Of a stretch of DNA of 64,000 bases, positions 41,100 to 52,555 are shown one piece after another (positions within the stretch are counted from its first letter, which is position 1; every line of letters begins with the position of its first letter). Made by a program: the position numbers and the translations under genes. The notes under the pieces were generated by a model. The model was given only the letters and a program-made list of their open reading frames with translations. It ran no database searches and was not told the DNA's origin. Source of the stretch: Morella rubra. Taxonomy: Eukaryota > Streptophyta > Magnoliopsida > Fagales > Myricaceae. The stretch lies in assembly GCA_003952965.2 (NCBI GenBank), contig CM025856.1:3600738-3664737 (forward strand), in the 5' to 3' direction.

Positions 41100-43206
41100 G
41101 GTTAGAGTTGCTCCCCAAGGGCCAATTCCTCATGATTGTTTGAGGGGATTGAAGGGTTAATCCTCAAAAGACATGTTATGGAGCAGCCGAGCACTTTATA
41201 GGCATTGGATATTTGCGCGCATGACAACTGAATTAATAACCTCATCGGTGGGATGAAACACCGAAAGAACCTCGAATCCATTAAGATCAAACGCGTCAAC
41301 CACAGGGTACAGGAAAGCCCGTGCACCATGGGCGCTCCTCAGCATCAAAAGAGCTCCTGGGGCCATATACTTAGCCAAGTGATTGATGACTCGAACCTTT
41401 TCTTCCTTGTCAATACCAACTAAAGCTGCCAAGAAAACAACTTCATAATCTCTTAAGGCATTCGTTACATTCATTATGTCATTGGTATGGAAGACCATTC
41501 TTTTAGATAGGTCAGGATCAGGTGAAACTAAGCGAACAGCCATTGAATTGGCTAATTCATCAATATCGTAGTTGTGAAAGCTGGTGGTGGTGAGGTGATT
41601 GGAGGCCAAGACAATTGAGGTAAGGGGAAGGGGACCTGAGCCCGCAAAGGCAATTTTGCTAGGGATACGGGTGCGATGTTGGCTAAGAATGCTGAACTCA
41701 AGGAGGCCAAGCTTGAGGTAATTGGAATAGCAAGGAAAAATCTCGAGGTGGTGAAGTGGATTTTCATAGGAGCCCAAGATGGCAGAGAAATGGCTCTCCA
41801 AAAGTCCCTCAGCGTCCCCACAGAGCCTGATGAGCTTTGACCTCATTTCTTGCACCCCTTTGCTCAGCTTGGTAACATCAACTGGACTCGGTGGCGTGCA
41901 TGTCAGCACAAGTTGGGTGAAGCTAGTGGCGGAACCAGGAATGAATTTAAAGAGGGGCAAATTCTTAAGAGAAAATAGCCAAAAAAATTTTTTTACTATG
42001 TAATGAAAAAAAGTGTCTTAAAGTTAAAATTCGAATATTAAGGAATAAAAATATTAAAAAAAATATTATATTAAAATACACGTACCGTACTATTTATTGA
42101 GACTGAGAGGTGGCAATTGAATCCTACGAGTTTGCATGTTCTAAAAATGTAGCAAAATGACTTCATTCTCAATAGTTTCAAAATTTTCTCTCTCGATGTA
42201 AACCATCATTCTATTATTCATTCAGTTATCTCTCATTTTATTATGCAAGTCAGTCTTCATACCTGGCAAAGAGTATTATTGTACACTTATTAAAAAAAAA
42301 GAGTATTGTTGTCAACTTACAAGTCATTGGAAGCATTGTTGTTATTTTAAGTGTAAAACACTAAATTTTGTGCTATTTCACAGAGAAATTATATAGAGGG
42401 TACTACGTCTAATATTAATAGTTAGAAATTATAATGTATTAAAACTGATGGTTTAACTCTTTACAATTGATAAGTGAAATTTTTATTTATTTCAAAAAAA
42501 TGCATTGTCGTGTTTGGTTACTTGTAATGAATTCTTTATAATTGCTTACAGCCACCGCAAAAAGACTTTACCTTAGTCTTGTATCTAAGCTCAGGATTGA
42601 AAAAGTATAAACGTAGAAAATCTAATGCCTGATAAATACACATAGGATTAAAATCCCTCAAATCACACTATTTTTTTAAAAATCTGTGAAAGAAACTAGG
42701 ATAATTTTTATGATAATAAATAATTAATATTAACAATACGAATCAAGCATGTAATAAATATATTTTGAAGGTTCTTACTTTTAAACAAAAATATTAATGA
42801 AGTATTGGTTATTTTACTCTAAGATACCTTTGTCGTATCTGTAGTAGTTACTAGTTATAATAATATGAAAAAATATTTACAGCTATCATTAACTAATAAG
42901 CAGTGGTCTCGATAATAATTAGTTTGAAAATTAGTTAACAGAGCAACTCACGAAAAAGAGAAGAAAGAATACGGATGACGTGAATACAAAAAGAAGACAA
43001 CATTAAAAAAGGTCTAAGAAGATTAAAAAATAATTTTAAAGAAGAACTAATTTATGAGGCGAAGGGGGGCTTTCGCCCCCTGCTCGTTCCGCCTCTGGGT
43101 GAAGCACATGTTGACATCTGTGGAGGGTTTGAGATTCTCGAGGCTTGAGATTTTCTCGTACAACTCACGGACGTTTTTTTACCAAATGCTTTTGTTCGCA
43201 TGCCAT
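41100..43206 (-). pseudogene. Nicotianamine synthase pseudogene 1, split by a hAT element
   Basis: Residues corresponding to most of NAS are readable between 41914 and 41196 (TQLVLTCTPPSPVDVTKL, KIAFAGSGPLPLTSIVLA, LMLRSAHGARAFLYPVV). The reading frame then shifts at about 41215: the intact gene has INSVVIARKYPMP, whereas here it becomes INSVVMRANIQ and soon ends. The 5' part lies beyond the hAT insertion at 43105-43206. It has lost bases relative to the intact copy and is also out of frame. At least three lesions (hAT insertion, 5' indels, 3' frameshift) make a working enzyme impossible. It is closely related to the intact gene at 48854-49810 and is the best preserved of the two dead copies. 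Confidence 0.9.
41924..43097. mobile_element. Non-autonomous hAT transposon, 1174 bp
   Basis: Inserted in NAS pseudogene 1. The 8-bp target duplication GGTGAAGC lies at 41916-41923 and 43098-43105. The left end is TAGTGGCGGAACCAGG; the right end read inward is CAGAGGCGGAACGAGC, a terminal inverted repeat matching the common plant hAT consensus CAGTGGCGGA. The interior is AT-rich and no transposase frame was seen, so movement would have required an enzyme in trans. Removing the element and one target copy restores alignment to the intact NAS gene. Confidence 0.9.
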
Positions 43207-43378
43207 GTCGACGCAATGAGGTCAGGGAGACACTTCCAAACAAAGAAAGCACGTAGGCAATGGTATTGTAATGACACTGTTCAAGGCTAAGACAGAGATA
43301 ATATCTTATTTCGGGAGTGGTCAGTATTTTTTATGGGCCTGGGCCTCTGTTTTACGAGAGGTTAACTTTATTCGTATT

Positions 43379-43608
43379 TAACTATCTATATAATTTAGGA
43401 TTTCTTAATCTGACTTCTTACGTAACTATTTGTTTAATATAAGGTTTCTGAATCTGACTTTTATGTAATTATTTATATAATTTAGAGTTTTTGAATCTGA
43501 CTTGTTATATATGTAATTATTTATATAATTTTTTGATTCGGAGTATCTGGCTTCTTACGTAACTATTTATATAATTTAAGGTTTTTGAATCTGACTTTGT
43601 TTTATTAT
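43379..43608. repeat. Minisatellite, 5 units of 43-48 bp
   Basis: Five units begin TAACTATTTATATAATTTA and end GAATCTGACTTCTTACG, with substitutions and small indels between them. Looser related sequence (GAATCTGACTT) recurs near 43732. It lies between NAS pseudogene 1 and the TRIM element. Confidence 0.85.
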
Positions 43609-43928
43609 AAGTATTTAAGTGATTTAAATATATTTTTACTAGACGGTCTGATCTCATTAGACGGTAAAGTACTATACACTAAATACCTAACATAATTATT
43701 AAGATAATTTAGGATATATATATATATATATGAATCTGACTTTTCGACAGCATGATCACCTAACTAGACGGTAAAATGTTCTTTGTGCCGATCTGATTCG
43801 ATTTGTCTGAATATCATATTAGTCCTCATTAATCATGTCATACATACACATAAAATGTAATGGTTGATCAGAATTATGAATTAAACAAAAAATGTTTTTC
43901 ATTAGTCTCGCTCTGTAGCTAAGTTATC

Positions 43929-44269
43929 TGTTGGGGTTAGTCCCATATCAATTGTGGAAGGGGCTGATGGTCAGTTTACAAGTGTGAGGGAAAGCCTCAC
44001 CTCTTGAGCTAGCTTTTGGGATTGAGAAGGCCCAATACCACCAACACTGGTATCGGAGCCCAGGTTTACCAACAAGTCTCGGACCCAACAGTCCATGGGA
44101 GAAACGGGTTGTTTGTTCCCAACCTAGGGCCCGTTATGTGAGGGGGAGATTGTTGGAGTTAGTCCCACATCGGTTGTGGAAGGGGCTGGTGGTCAGTTTA
44201 CAAGTGTGAGGGAAAACTTCACCTCTTAAGCTAACTTTTAGGGTTGAGAAGGCCCAAGACCACCCAACA
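43929..44269 (+). mobile_element. Complete TRIM (terminal-repeat retrotransposon in miniature)
   Basis: 341 bp. LTR1 is 43929-44046 (118 bp) and LTR2 is 44151-44269 (119 bp). Both start TGTTGG and end CCAACA and differ at a limited number of positions. After LTR1 there is a primer-binding site TGGTATCGGAGCCC (44048-44061), complementary to the 3' end of initiator Met-tRNA with one mismatch to the usual TGGTATCAGAGC. Before LTR2 is a polypurine tract GTGAGGGGGAGA. The element is flanked by TTATC at 43924-43928 and 44270-44274, a 5-bp target duplication. The 104-bp interior has no coding capacity, so it was mobilised in trans. Confidence 0.95.
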
Positions 44270-44372
44270 TTATCAACATGGGCGCCCCAGCTGTTTGAAT
44301 TTTACATTGTGACCAAGCTTAGGTTTCTTGGCAAACTATTACAGTTTACACATTAATTTGGAAGTTTAGTTA

Positions 44373-44575
44373 GGCATAGGTCTGTTTGCAAACCAAAATT
44401 ATACACTTCCTAAAATTTTAACATAATAAAAAATTACAATATAATTTCTCTTTCCCTATCAAATCATTACTTTTCACTATAATAAATATTAAAAATCATC
44501 TCTCTCTTCACTTTTTCACCGAATCCAATACCCTAAAATTTTAACCTCTTTAAAATTTTACAAACAAACAGACCC
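44373..44575. mobile_element. Tourist-like MITE, TSD TTA
   Basis: Flanked by TTA at 44370-44372 and 44576-44578. The left end GGCATAGGTCTGTTTGC and the right end read inward, GGGTCTGTTTGTTTG, form imperfect inverted repeats. The interior has CTCTCTCTTCACTTTTTCACC, shared with the elements near 2350 and 51757. Confidence 0.65.
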
Positions 44576-44892
44576 TTAGAATCACTAGATGCTATAGCTA
44601 GCCATTAATGGGCTTGGACAATCGGGCTATAGCTAGGGTTTCTGGTACACCCCGGAAGCCAGCTTAATTTGTGTATTGTTTCTGTGGTATAAGAATTTTC
44701 TACATAATGGGCTTGGACCTGTTTCAAGACTAGAATCGATGAAATCAAATTAGTGGTCGTTAATCCTTCGATCTGCTAGAAGCCCCTTAGTTTAATATTT
44801 TACTAGAGTCGAGTTTAGAGGTTGTGTTTAAATAAGCTTAATTAGTTAAGAGAGAGATCGATATTCTGAATATTTTGAACGCAGAAGATTTT

Positions 44893-45099
44893 GGCTATGT
44901 TTAGTTTAGATCTCAAAACAGTTTTTTATGTTGTGTTTTTTTAAAGTAGCGTAGATTCTCTTGGAATTGGTGAAAAGTGTGTTAAAAGTTGTTGAAATTT
45001 ATAAAAAATTATTTAAATTAATAAAAAATTATTAGAATTGATGAAAAAGTAATTGCAAAAATTTTTTGAAAACATTTAAAAAACCATCCAAACATAGCC
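44893..45099. mobile_element. MITE with GGCTATGTTT inverted ends
   Basis: The left end is GGCTATGTTTAGTTTAG; the right end read inward is GGCTATGTTTGGATGG. The interior resembles the element at 12421-12621. No clear target duplication was found. Confidence 0.6.
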
Positions 45100-46259
45100 T
45101 TCGTTTCGCAGCTTATTCATCGAGTCAACTTTGTAAGATTATCGTTGACGTCAGGCCTCATTCTGAAGATTTCAGAGCTCAGAAAAGTTTTTTCGAACTA
45201 GCTAGCATGCTTGTGTTTCTTTCTTTCCATCTTTTTTTTTTTGGGCTGGGGTTGTGGAAAGTGTTTTCCCTGGTTTGCAGACTCCCCTAAGCTTAGTGGA
45301 ATTCCCACCGCCAATCCTACTTCTAATATTTGATCATACGTAGCCAACACGCAATGGACAATTTTCATACAACAACAGAAGGCAAATTCTCCTACCAATC
45401 AGCTGGGCTTAAATGGAAGCTTCAAGATCTAGATCACAGAGATCTTACAGATTTGACGTGGTAGGAAAGCAATGGGGTAGGAGTTTGGACCAAAACAAAG
45501 TATCTCTTGGAAATAATTGCAGATCGGAAAAGTGACAAACATAGAAATGTTCTTTCGCTACTTTGAAAGAGATAAAGATTAAAGCACAGCTTTAATGTGA
45601 TAATATAAATATGACTTCAAACTATAACACAACAATTTGCAGAACGCAACAAAAAAGGGTCTCTCTCAAGACATGTTATCCACAATAACTTTTTAACGAA
45701 AGAACATTGATCCTATCGAATTAAAATGAAGATATAGCTGACAAAAAGCTTGCTATCAGTTAAAGAAGTTTGGGCCAACCAAGTGTCGGCGACATAGATA
45801 TTCGCAAAATTATATTAGAATTGTGGGAAATAGAATCAAAAGAAGTATCGTGCAAAGGCAAAAGTGTCGTACATATGCAGACAATTTTGTTGTCAAGCTT
45901 ATGTAAGCACTGGATAGAAATCGAATCTTTTACAAAGTCCTCCGTTTTAGGTGAACATAACTACTACGAAAACAAAAGGCAAGACCTTAGCAAAGAAAGA
46001 TGAAACAACCTACAGAACTTGCTTGTACGCATATAGGGGCATTTTGTGTTGACATGCGATCTTCTTCTAGATGATTACGAAATTAAGAAGTGGAAGATTT
46101 TGGGAAACAGATTGAGGACTTTGGAATTGGCAATGCAAGAAGCTAATTTAGCTAACAAAACAATACTACGCATATTCGCAGTAGGTAAACAAGTTAGACA
46201 GGCAAGAAAGCGTCAGAAAGAAATTTCATTACGTACCCACTTTCCTTGAAGAGCATCAA

Positions 46260-46890
46260 TATCGAATCTCATGTTTCCACGATCTTGAGGGCAGTGAATA
46301 GCTTTGAGAGGTTTTCTAAACAAGCATGAAGAAATCATGAAGAAGCTGGGATAACTCAGAAAGAGCCCGAGACCCCGCTCATGGGTGTGTTTAGGCATTG
46401 AGTATTTAAGAAAGATGACAACTCATGAACTAAATGAGTAACTTATTACCATGATCTGTGAGATGAAACACCGAAAGAACCTCAAGCCGACGAAGACCAC
46501 ACGAATTAGCTAAGCGACAGACTGATAAAGGCTGAGCACAATGGGTACCCAGAAAGCTCCAGGAGTCGTGTAGCTATCCGAATGATCTGACATTCATATA
46601 TCCATTCGTAGGGAAAGAACACTGGATTTCTGGACCTGAGCACAGAATTAAGGCACTTTCGGTAGGGCCAATATGGGTACTGCAACATGGTTAAGGATGG
46701 AGAGCTCAAGCTGGAGGATAAGCTCACAGGGAATTAGAATAGCAAAAGGAAATATGGAAATTGTCTAAGTGAGTTTTCATTCGAGCTTAAAGAGAGAGCA
46801 CAATGAGAACTGGCCCTTCAAATTTAAAAGTAGTCATGCGCATAGATTTGGGCGAAGAGCATGTTGACATCTTTCCAGCATATGTCGACA
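46260..46890 (-). pseudogene. Nicotianamine synthase pseudogene 2, heavily decayed
   Basis: On the minus strand this aligns piecewise to the intact gene. Recognisable blocks are the 3' segment around 46396-46510 (plus-strand GAGATGAAACACCGAAAGAACCTC), the middle block 46665-46820 (AAGGATGGAGAGCTCAAGC, GGAATTAGAATAGCAAAAGG, AAGTGAGTTTTCATTCGAGC) and a 5' block near 46852-46880 (GGGCGAAGAGCATGTTGACA). Large internal deletions remove the cofactor-binding core, and the frame is lost throughout. This is the older of the two dead copies. Confidence 0.8.
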
Positions 46891-48680
46891 TTATTAGGTC
46901 ATGGGAGCTGCAGTAAAATAAGAAATCCCGCAAACCCTTTTCCAGGAATAATCTAGTAAAAAGATAAAAACTATACAGTATTAGGAGCGAGTACTATTCT
47001 TTTGTGTGTCTGAAATCATCTGTTTCTTCCAGATAATTACTTATCAAGATGAATCTTTAGAGTTCAAGCGGAATCACATGATTCAAAACCATGTTAGAAA
47101 CAATCTTAGAAGCGGTCGAAGTGTTCTATACGTTCAATATAAGACCAATAATTAAGGATGCCTTTGATTTTTGTTTTAATAAATTAAAATCACTTTTACT
47201 CACAGTAATGATTTTTTTGTCTGAATTGCCAAACTCTGAAAAACTTTCTTTCATATACTGTTATATTAACTAAATTTAAAGTTTTAAAAATAAAATAAAA
47301 TAGTTTTTTTTTAGTACAGCAATTAAAAGGTTAGAGTTAAGCGTATGTTACTTCGTTTTTTGAGCCATCCCTGTATTGCTTCAATAAGGATAGGATGTCG
47401 TCATCAAGTGTGCGACAAAAACAGCATCAATCTTGCCGAACTTATAGCAGTCAGTAACAATCACATAGACGTATTTAATGATCGGAGAAAACCTGAAATG
47501 GGTACTAAACAAAAGACCAAATCTAGTAATTCCTATAGGGTAGACATTCCATGTATGAGAAACGGACTAGGGTTTTATTATAATTTGCTGTCCGAATTAT
47601 ACTCTGTAATTTAGACTTTAAATTGCAGAAGATCTTGTTTCATTATAAACGACCTCAAATATAACAGCCTCAAATATACGAGGTTGGTAGACGTAAGTTA
47701 CTAGTCAAACCCTGGAAAGTAGACCAAAAAAAGAATAGGTTACAAAAATTGCCAAACTGATTACATATTGCAAAACAAAAAGAGGCACACAGCATCAGAC
47801 TCATATCAACTCAGCAGACAAGGCTCCACAATCCTCACTTCAAGAGTCACCAAAAGATTCCAGTTGTCGCAGTGCACAAGAACACAACTGGCAGGAATTC
47901 AATCCACCACCCTGACCCAGCTACACGTCATCCTTCAACAACACAGTGGCACCAGAGAAGAGCAATGGCCAATACCAGATCGATCACTACTCCCAAGCAG
48001 ATATACAGGGCAACTTGAGCAACTGGACCAAATTACATATAGGTGCTGCAACAGGAAACACTTCGCTGTTTTCCCTACAAATTAAATGTCATTTGAACAG
48101 ATGAAGATAGCCAGTATCATACTTCCTAATCGCACTTGCAGTAACTGAAAAAGCGTGATTGAAGAACCCAACCCAAAAAGGTCTCCCTCAATTGTTCTTT
48201 TCTTTGCTTTCCATTCCCTCCTTCCTCCTCTCCACTCACTGATATCACCACACGATAAGTTACCCACAATTACACATTGAAGAAGACGTTAAAGTAGAAT
48301 GGGAAGAAGGCGTACGTGCTATCAGCTGAATCAAGTCTTTCTGCCCAATTGGCACGAAAACATTACAGACCGTTCCTCCTTAAGTTATTGACTGAAGTCA
48401 AAATTAAGTTTTGTGCAAGGGGGCTGCAGTATGGAGTGCCAATTCTGCAGGCAAGCCTACCTGAGTGCATTCAAGTCTTCAGATAGTCTTTCCTTTTTGG
48501 CCGAGAAACAATGAAAATGTAGAACTTAGGAAGAAGATAAAACAAACTTGGAGAACATTCTTGCGTCATATGTTTACATATATGAAATTCTAGCTGCCAC
48601 GGCATGCACACTTTTGCCAGACATTAACAAATAGATTACTGAATAAACCAGAGGAAATTTTGGGAATACACATTGATTCG
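46891..48680. other. Intergenic DNA between NAS pseudogene 2 and the intact NAS gene
   Basis: No supported gene. A 105-codon plus-strand open frame at 47768-48085 is in somewhat more GC-balanced DNA but resembles no family I recognise. Confidence 0.4.
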
Positions 48681-48687
48681 AACCCTT

Positions 48688-48693
48688 TTTATT
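48688..48693 (-). promoter_or_regulatory. Polyadenylation-like signal of the intact NAS gene
   Basis: AATAAA on the minus strand, about 160 bp downstream of the NAS stop codon. Plant poly(A) signals are loose, so this is a position-based suggestion. Confidence 0.35.
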
Positions 48694-48853
48694 TGAAGAT
48701 GAAAGAACACAAAATAAAAACATGCTCCAATTGGGTAAACAAGTTAGACATGCACGAATATCATATCAAAAGGCAAATACATGACATAATACCCATGACT
48801 TAATACCCATAAATAGCAGCATTCGCAAAACTGGGAGAAAGAAAGAGAGGAGT

Positions 48854-49810
48854 TTATGAGAGTTGCTCCTCGATGGCCAAATCTTCCATCAGGTTCCCGT
48901 TGTTGAAAGGATTGAAGGCTTGGATTTCAGAACACTTGTTAGGCAATATTATGGGGCCAAGACCTTGCTCAATTGAGCGTGTAGGCATCGGATATTTACG
49001 AGCTATGACAACTGAATTAATAACATCATCGGTGGGATGAAACACTGAAAGCATCTCGAAACCTCGAAGATCACACGCATCGACCACCGGGTAGAGAAAA
49101 GCCCGAGCACCGTGAGCGCTCCTCAGCATCAAAAGAGCGCCCGGAGCCATGTACTTGGCCAAATGATCGATGGCTCGAACCTTGTCCTCCTTGTTCATGC
49201 CAACTAGAGCTGCCAGGAAAACAACTTCATAGTCTTTTAAAGCAGTTGTTACATCCATTATATCATTTGTATGAAAGAACATTCTTTTTGATAAGTCGGA
49301 ATCAGATGAAACTAAGCGAACAGCCATTGAATTGGCTAACGGGTCAATATCGTAATTGTGAAAGGTGGCCTTTGTAAGGTGATTGGTGGCCAAGACGATT
49401 GAGGTAAGGGGAAGGGGACCAGAGCCCACAAAGGCAATTTTGCTAGGGACATATTGGGTGCAGTGTTGGGTAAGGATGTTGAACTCAAGGAGGCTAAGCT
49501 TGAGGTAATTAGAATAGTAAGGAAAAATATCGAGATGGTCAAGTGGGTTTTCATATAAGCCTAAGATGGCAGAGAAATGGCACTCCAAAAGTCCCTCGGC
49601 CTCTCCGCAGAGCTTAATAAGCTTTGACCTGATCTCTTGCACCCTTTTGCACAGCTTGGTAACATCAATTGGACTCGGTGGTATGCATGTGAGCACGAGT
49701 TGGGTGAAGAGCATGTTGACATCTTTGGAGGGTTTGAGGCTCTCAAGGCTTGAGATTTGCTCATACAAACTACAGACTTTTTGAATCAAAGCCTCTTCCT
49801 GGCAACCCAT
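48854..49810 (-). CDS. NAS: Nicotianamine synthase (intact)
   Basis: A single-exon, 318-residue protein of normal NAS length. The enzyme joins three S-adenosylmethionine molecules into nicotianamine, the chelator used for iron, zinc and copper movement in phloem and cells. The N-terminus MGCQEEALIQKVCSLYEQIS, the central KIAFVGSGPLPLTSIVLA Rossmann-type SAM-binding segment, FHNYDIDPLANSMA, LVGMNKEDKV and LMLRSAHGARAFLYPVVD are all family hallmarks, and the C-terminus AIEEQLS is typical. The ATG at 49810 is in the expected family position. Two pseudogene copies lie downstream at 41100-43206 and 46260-46890 in the same orientation, so this is the surviving member of a local tandem cluster. Iron-deficiency regulation is usual for NAS genes, but I could not confirm a specific element here. 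Confidence 0.95.
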   Translation of the reverse strand: MGCQEEALIQKVCSLYEQISSLESLKPSKDVNMLFTQLVLTCIPPSPIDVTKLCKRVQEIRSKLIKLCGEAEGLLECHFSAILGLYENPLDHLDIFPYYSNYLKLSLLEFNILTQHCTQYVPSKIAFVGSGPLPLTSIVLATNHLTKATFHNYDIDPLANSMAVRLVSSDSDLSKRMFFHTNDIMDVTTALKDYEVVFLAALVGMNKEDKVRAIDHLAKYMAPGALLMLRSAHGARAFLYPVVDACDLRGFEMLSVFHPTDDVINSVVIARKYPMPTRSIEQGLGPIILPNKCSEIQAFNPFNNGNLMEDLAIEEQLS

Positions 49811-49902
49811 GTCGACACTATGAGGTAATGGGAGAAGGAAGGGGGTTGAGTGTGACGGAAACTTGAGAGCTTGTTTGGATCCTCCGGTCCTCCCAGGAGT
49901 CG

Positions 49903-49910
49903 TTATTTAT
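49903..49910 (-). promoter_or_regulatory. TATA-like box of the intact NAS gene
   Basis: ATAAATAA on the minus strand, about 95 bp upstream of the start codon, a plausible distance for a short-leader gene. Confidence 0.4.
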
Positions 49911-51400
49911 GGGCACTTGTGGGACCCACATGGCACAGCGGGTTCCATTTTTTAATTCATCGGTAATACTAAAACATTGTTAGGCATCGACCAGTAGGAG
50001 GGAACACCTATTAATATTTTTTATGAATATTTTTTTTATTAGTTTCAAATTTTATCTATTTTTATAATTTTTGATATTTATGAAATTATTTTCTACTTAT
50101 TTTTTGAATTATATATTTTTCTGATTTTTAAAATCATTTTTTATTTTTTGAATATTATAATAACTATAAATTAATATTATTTAATTTAAATTAAAATATA
50201 AATAATTCCAAATCTTAAACAACCAAACAAACCTTTACAATTACTGAAAGTTAAAGTTGAAAGTTGAACCCAAAACTAAAATTTTCCAAACAAGCCTTAA
50301 ATGTTTAAATTTGTGGTTAAAATTAATATCTTAATTGATAAATCAAATTTTTTGAAACATACTTAATTTTCAAAATATTCAAACGTTATTATTGCAATTA
50401 ATACAAAAAAAAAAATTTGAAATGCCTTTCCCCAAATCTCACGTCGCAAAGCCTATACGGGTAATTGTTCTATTTGTGTCAAATGAGATGACTGCACTGA
50501 GATTAATCCATCCAAAGGCGCGTAAATTGATCTCGATACTCTATTAGAAAAAAAACTTCTTTTTCTCCATGCTTACCTTTTGTCCTAATATTCAAGCCGT
50601 ACGTTACAAATGCTGAAGGCATATTGCAGTTGGTGCAACTGAGTGAATCTCACACCTGTTTGCTTCTTTTTTTTTTTTTTTTCTGCGACATCTGTTTTAC
50701 ATGCAATGCCTTTTCCCTTGAATCTCACTCACTTGTTTTACATGCAACGCCTTTCCGTTGAATCTGACCTGTTTTTACTTGCGCAAATTAGCTAGGTTTC
50801 ATGCTCAGTTCTAGATTTTGAAGCACAAACTTGTGAAAGCGCGGTTTTGAATATATATATTATTATATATATATTTTTCACAAAAATAAGAAACAATGTG
50901 AAAGCCGGTTCGAGGAACTATTGATCTTAAGCGTAGACGTCTGTTTTGAAAAGTATTGAAGTAATACTTTTATGATACTGCTTTCTTAATTCCCTTTACT
51001 GAAAGTTCAAGTAACAAAATTCTTTAAAACACCATACTTATAATTTTTGTTTCCTTTCTCTGAGAATGGTCTCGAGAATCTATATATTTTGTTGAAAAAT
51101 GCCACCTAGCTAATAAACCCTAGATTTAAACTCCGACATAATAGAATTTCGTATAATTTTCTCTACGAATTATATTAAATAATTCAAAGACAAACAAACA
51201 CAATATGTAATCTTCTAATGTCTAATGATCTTGAGGAAACTCTGGGTAGTATAGACCCAAGGCTACTTAAGTATACAATATTCAATATCATAGATTCAAA
51301 TTGCCTGAGTCTGATTCAAAGCAGTATTGATTATTGTTGGATCCGCCTTTAATTCTCTCTGTCTTGCACTATAGGTTACTTTGGGAGAAGATTATAAATA

Positions 51401-51660
51401 CTTAGGATCTAGGCTGCAAATTATTTCTTTACTATTGAATACTGTCTATGAAGCTTTATGAATATTAATTACATTTTTAAATATGCATTTAATGTTTGAA
51501 GTGTCTATTTCTCCTTGAATTTCAGACCTGATATTGCAGAAATCTTTGTCTCATACTCTTAGGATCTAAAATTATTTCTTTACTATTGCTGTCTATATGA
51601 AGCTTTATGAATATTAATTAATTTTTAAATATGCATTTACTATTTCTCCTGAATTTCAAC
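51401..51660. repeat. Tandem duplication of about 155 bp
   Basis: CTTAGGATCTA..ATTATTTCTTTACTATTG..GAAGCTTTATGAATATTAAT at about 51401 recurs from about 51558, followed in both copies by AAATATGCATTTA and CTATTTCTCCTTGAATTTCA-like sequence. The copies differ by several small deletions. Confidence 0.7.
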
Positions 51661-51756
51661 CCAACTATATAGTTGCAGAGAATCTAGTTCATTCCAATGC
51701 TAAAAAAATTAATTCATATACATTAGTTACACTTTTTGAACTAGATACCTATGATG

Positions 51757-51915
51757 TTGATTGTAAAAATTTTAGAGTGTTGGATTGGTGAAAAGTGAAG
51801 AGAGAGATGATTTGAATGAATTTTTTTATATTTATTTGGAGTAAAAAAATGATAATTTGATGGGGATAGAGAGAATTTTGATGAATTATTTTATTGGGGT
51901 GAAAATTTTGGGGGC
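51757..51915. mobile_element. Probable MITE remnant related to 44373-44575
   Basis: Its reverse complement reads AAAATTTTCACCCC..TCATCTCTCTCTTCACTTTTCACCAATCC..AAATTTTTAC, matching the interior of the Tourist-like element at 44373. The ends are not clearly defined. Confidence 0.4.
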
Positions 51916-52518
51916 CCGAAATTTTTGCTCTCAAAAGTCTTTCTAATAACTTAGTTAGATTCTTGAATTCTCTCTTGGTAAATCTTAAAATTAAGGCCAA
52001 AGGTGATTACAAATGGCAGCATGCAGCAGCAGCATGGGCTAGTATAAATGGGTTAGTTATATGCCTTTGTCTTTTTTTTTTTTTTTTTTTTTTTTTTCCC
52101 TTGTTAATTCACATACATCAGATTCAGAAGGAGCCAAATGGCATAAGTAGACAAATTAACAAAAAAAATCTTAAATTTTAAAGTTTCAATATTGGTAAAA
52201 TAGGAAAAAAAAAATGAAGTGAATAATATGTTTGCACTAGTTTTAATCTCAGGCCACGTATAGTCAATCCAATACTGAAAATATCAAGTTAAACAAAAGA
52301 GAACCACTAATTATAAAACTATAGGAAGCCCACACAAAAAGAGGGAGAAATTTATAACAAAAAACACTTAAAGAACTCGGAAAATTTTTCTGAGCCCTAT
52401 AAATGAATTAGTGGTGGTAATTGGGAAAAGATTCCCTTAATCCCAGCCCTTTCGCACGTACACTGATCAATTCGCACCTCCTATTGTTTTTCACATTACT
52501 AATAATTAATTGATTAAA

Positions 52519-52555
52519 CATATATATATATATATATATCACACACACACACACT
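52519..52555. repeat. (AT)n(AC)n compound microsatellite
   Basis: A run of AT dinucleotides followed directly by AC dinucleotides. Confidence 0.9.

Larger units (their letters stand above)
43210..46259. other. Intergenic DNA within the NAS cluster
   Basis: It holds the minisatellite (43379-43608), the TRIM element (43929-44269), two MITEs (44373-44575 and about 44893-45099) and otherwise unannotatable AT-rich DNA. Around 46180 the AGGTAAACAAGTTAGACAGG sequence resembles DNA downstream of the intact NAS gene (near 48734), so the duplicated unit extends past the coding region. Confidence 0.5.

Noticed and set aside
43052..43252. Minus-strand open frame over the 5' end of NAS pseudogene 1
   Set aside because: It is not in the NAS frame and runs from gene remnant into the hAT end.
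43379..43608. CRISPR array
   Set aside because: Irregular units without constant repeats and unique spacers, in plant nuclear DNA.
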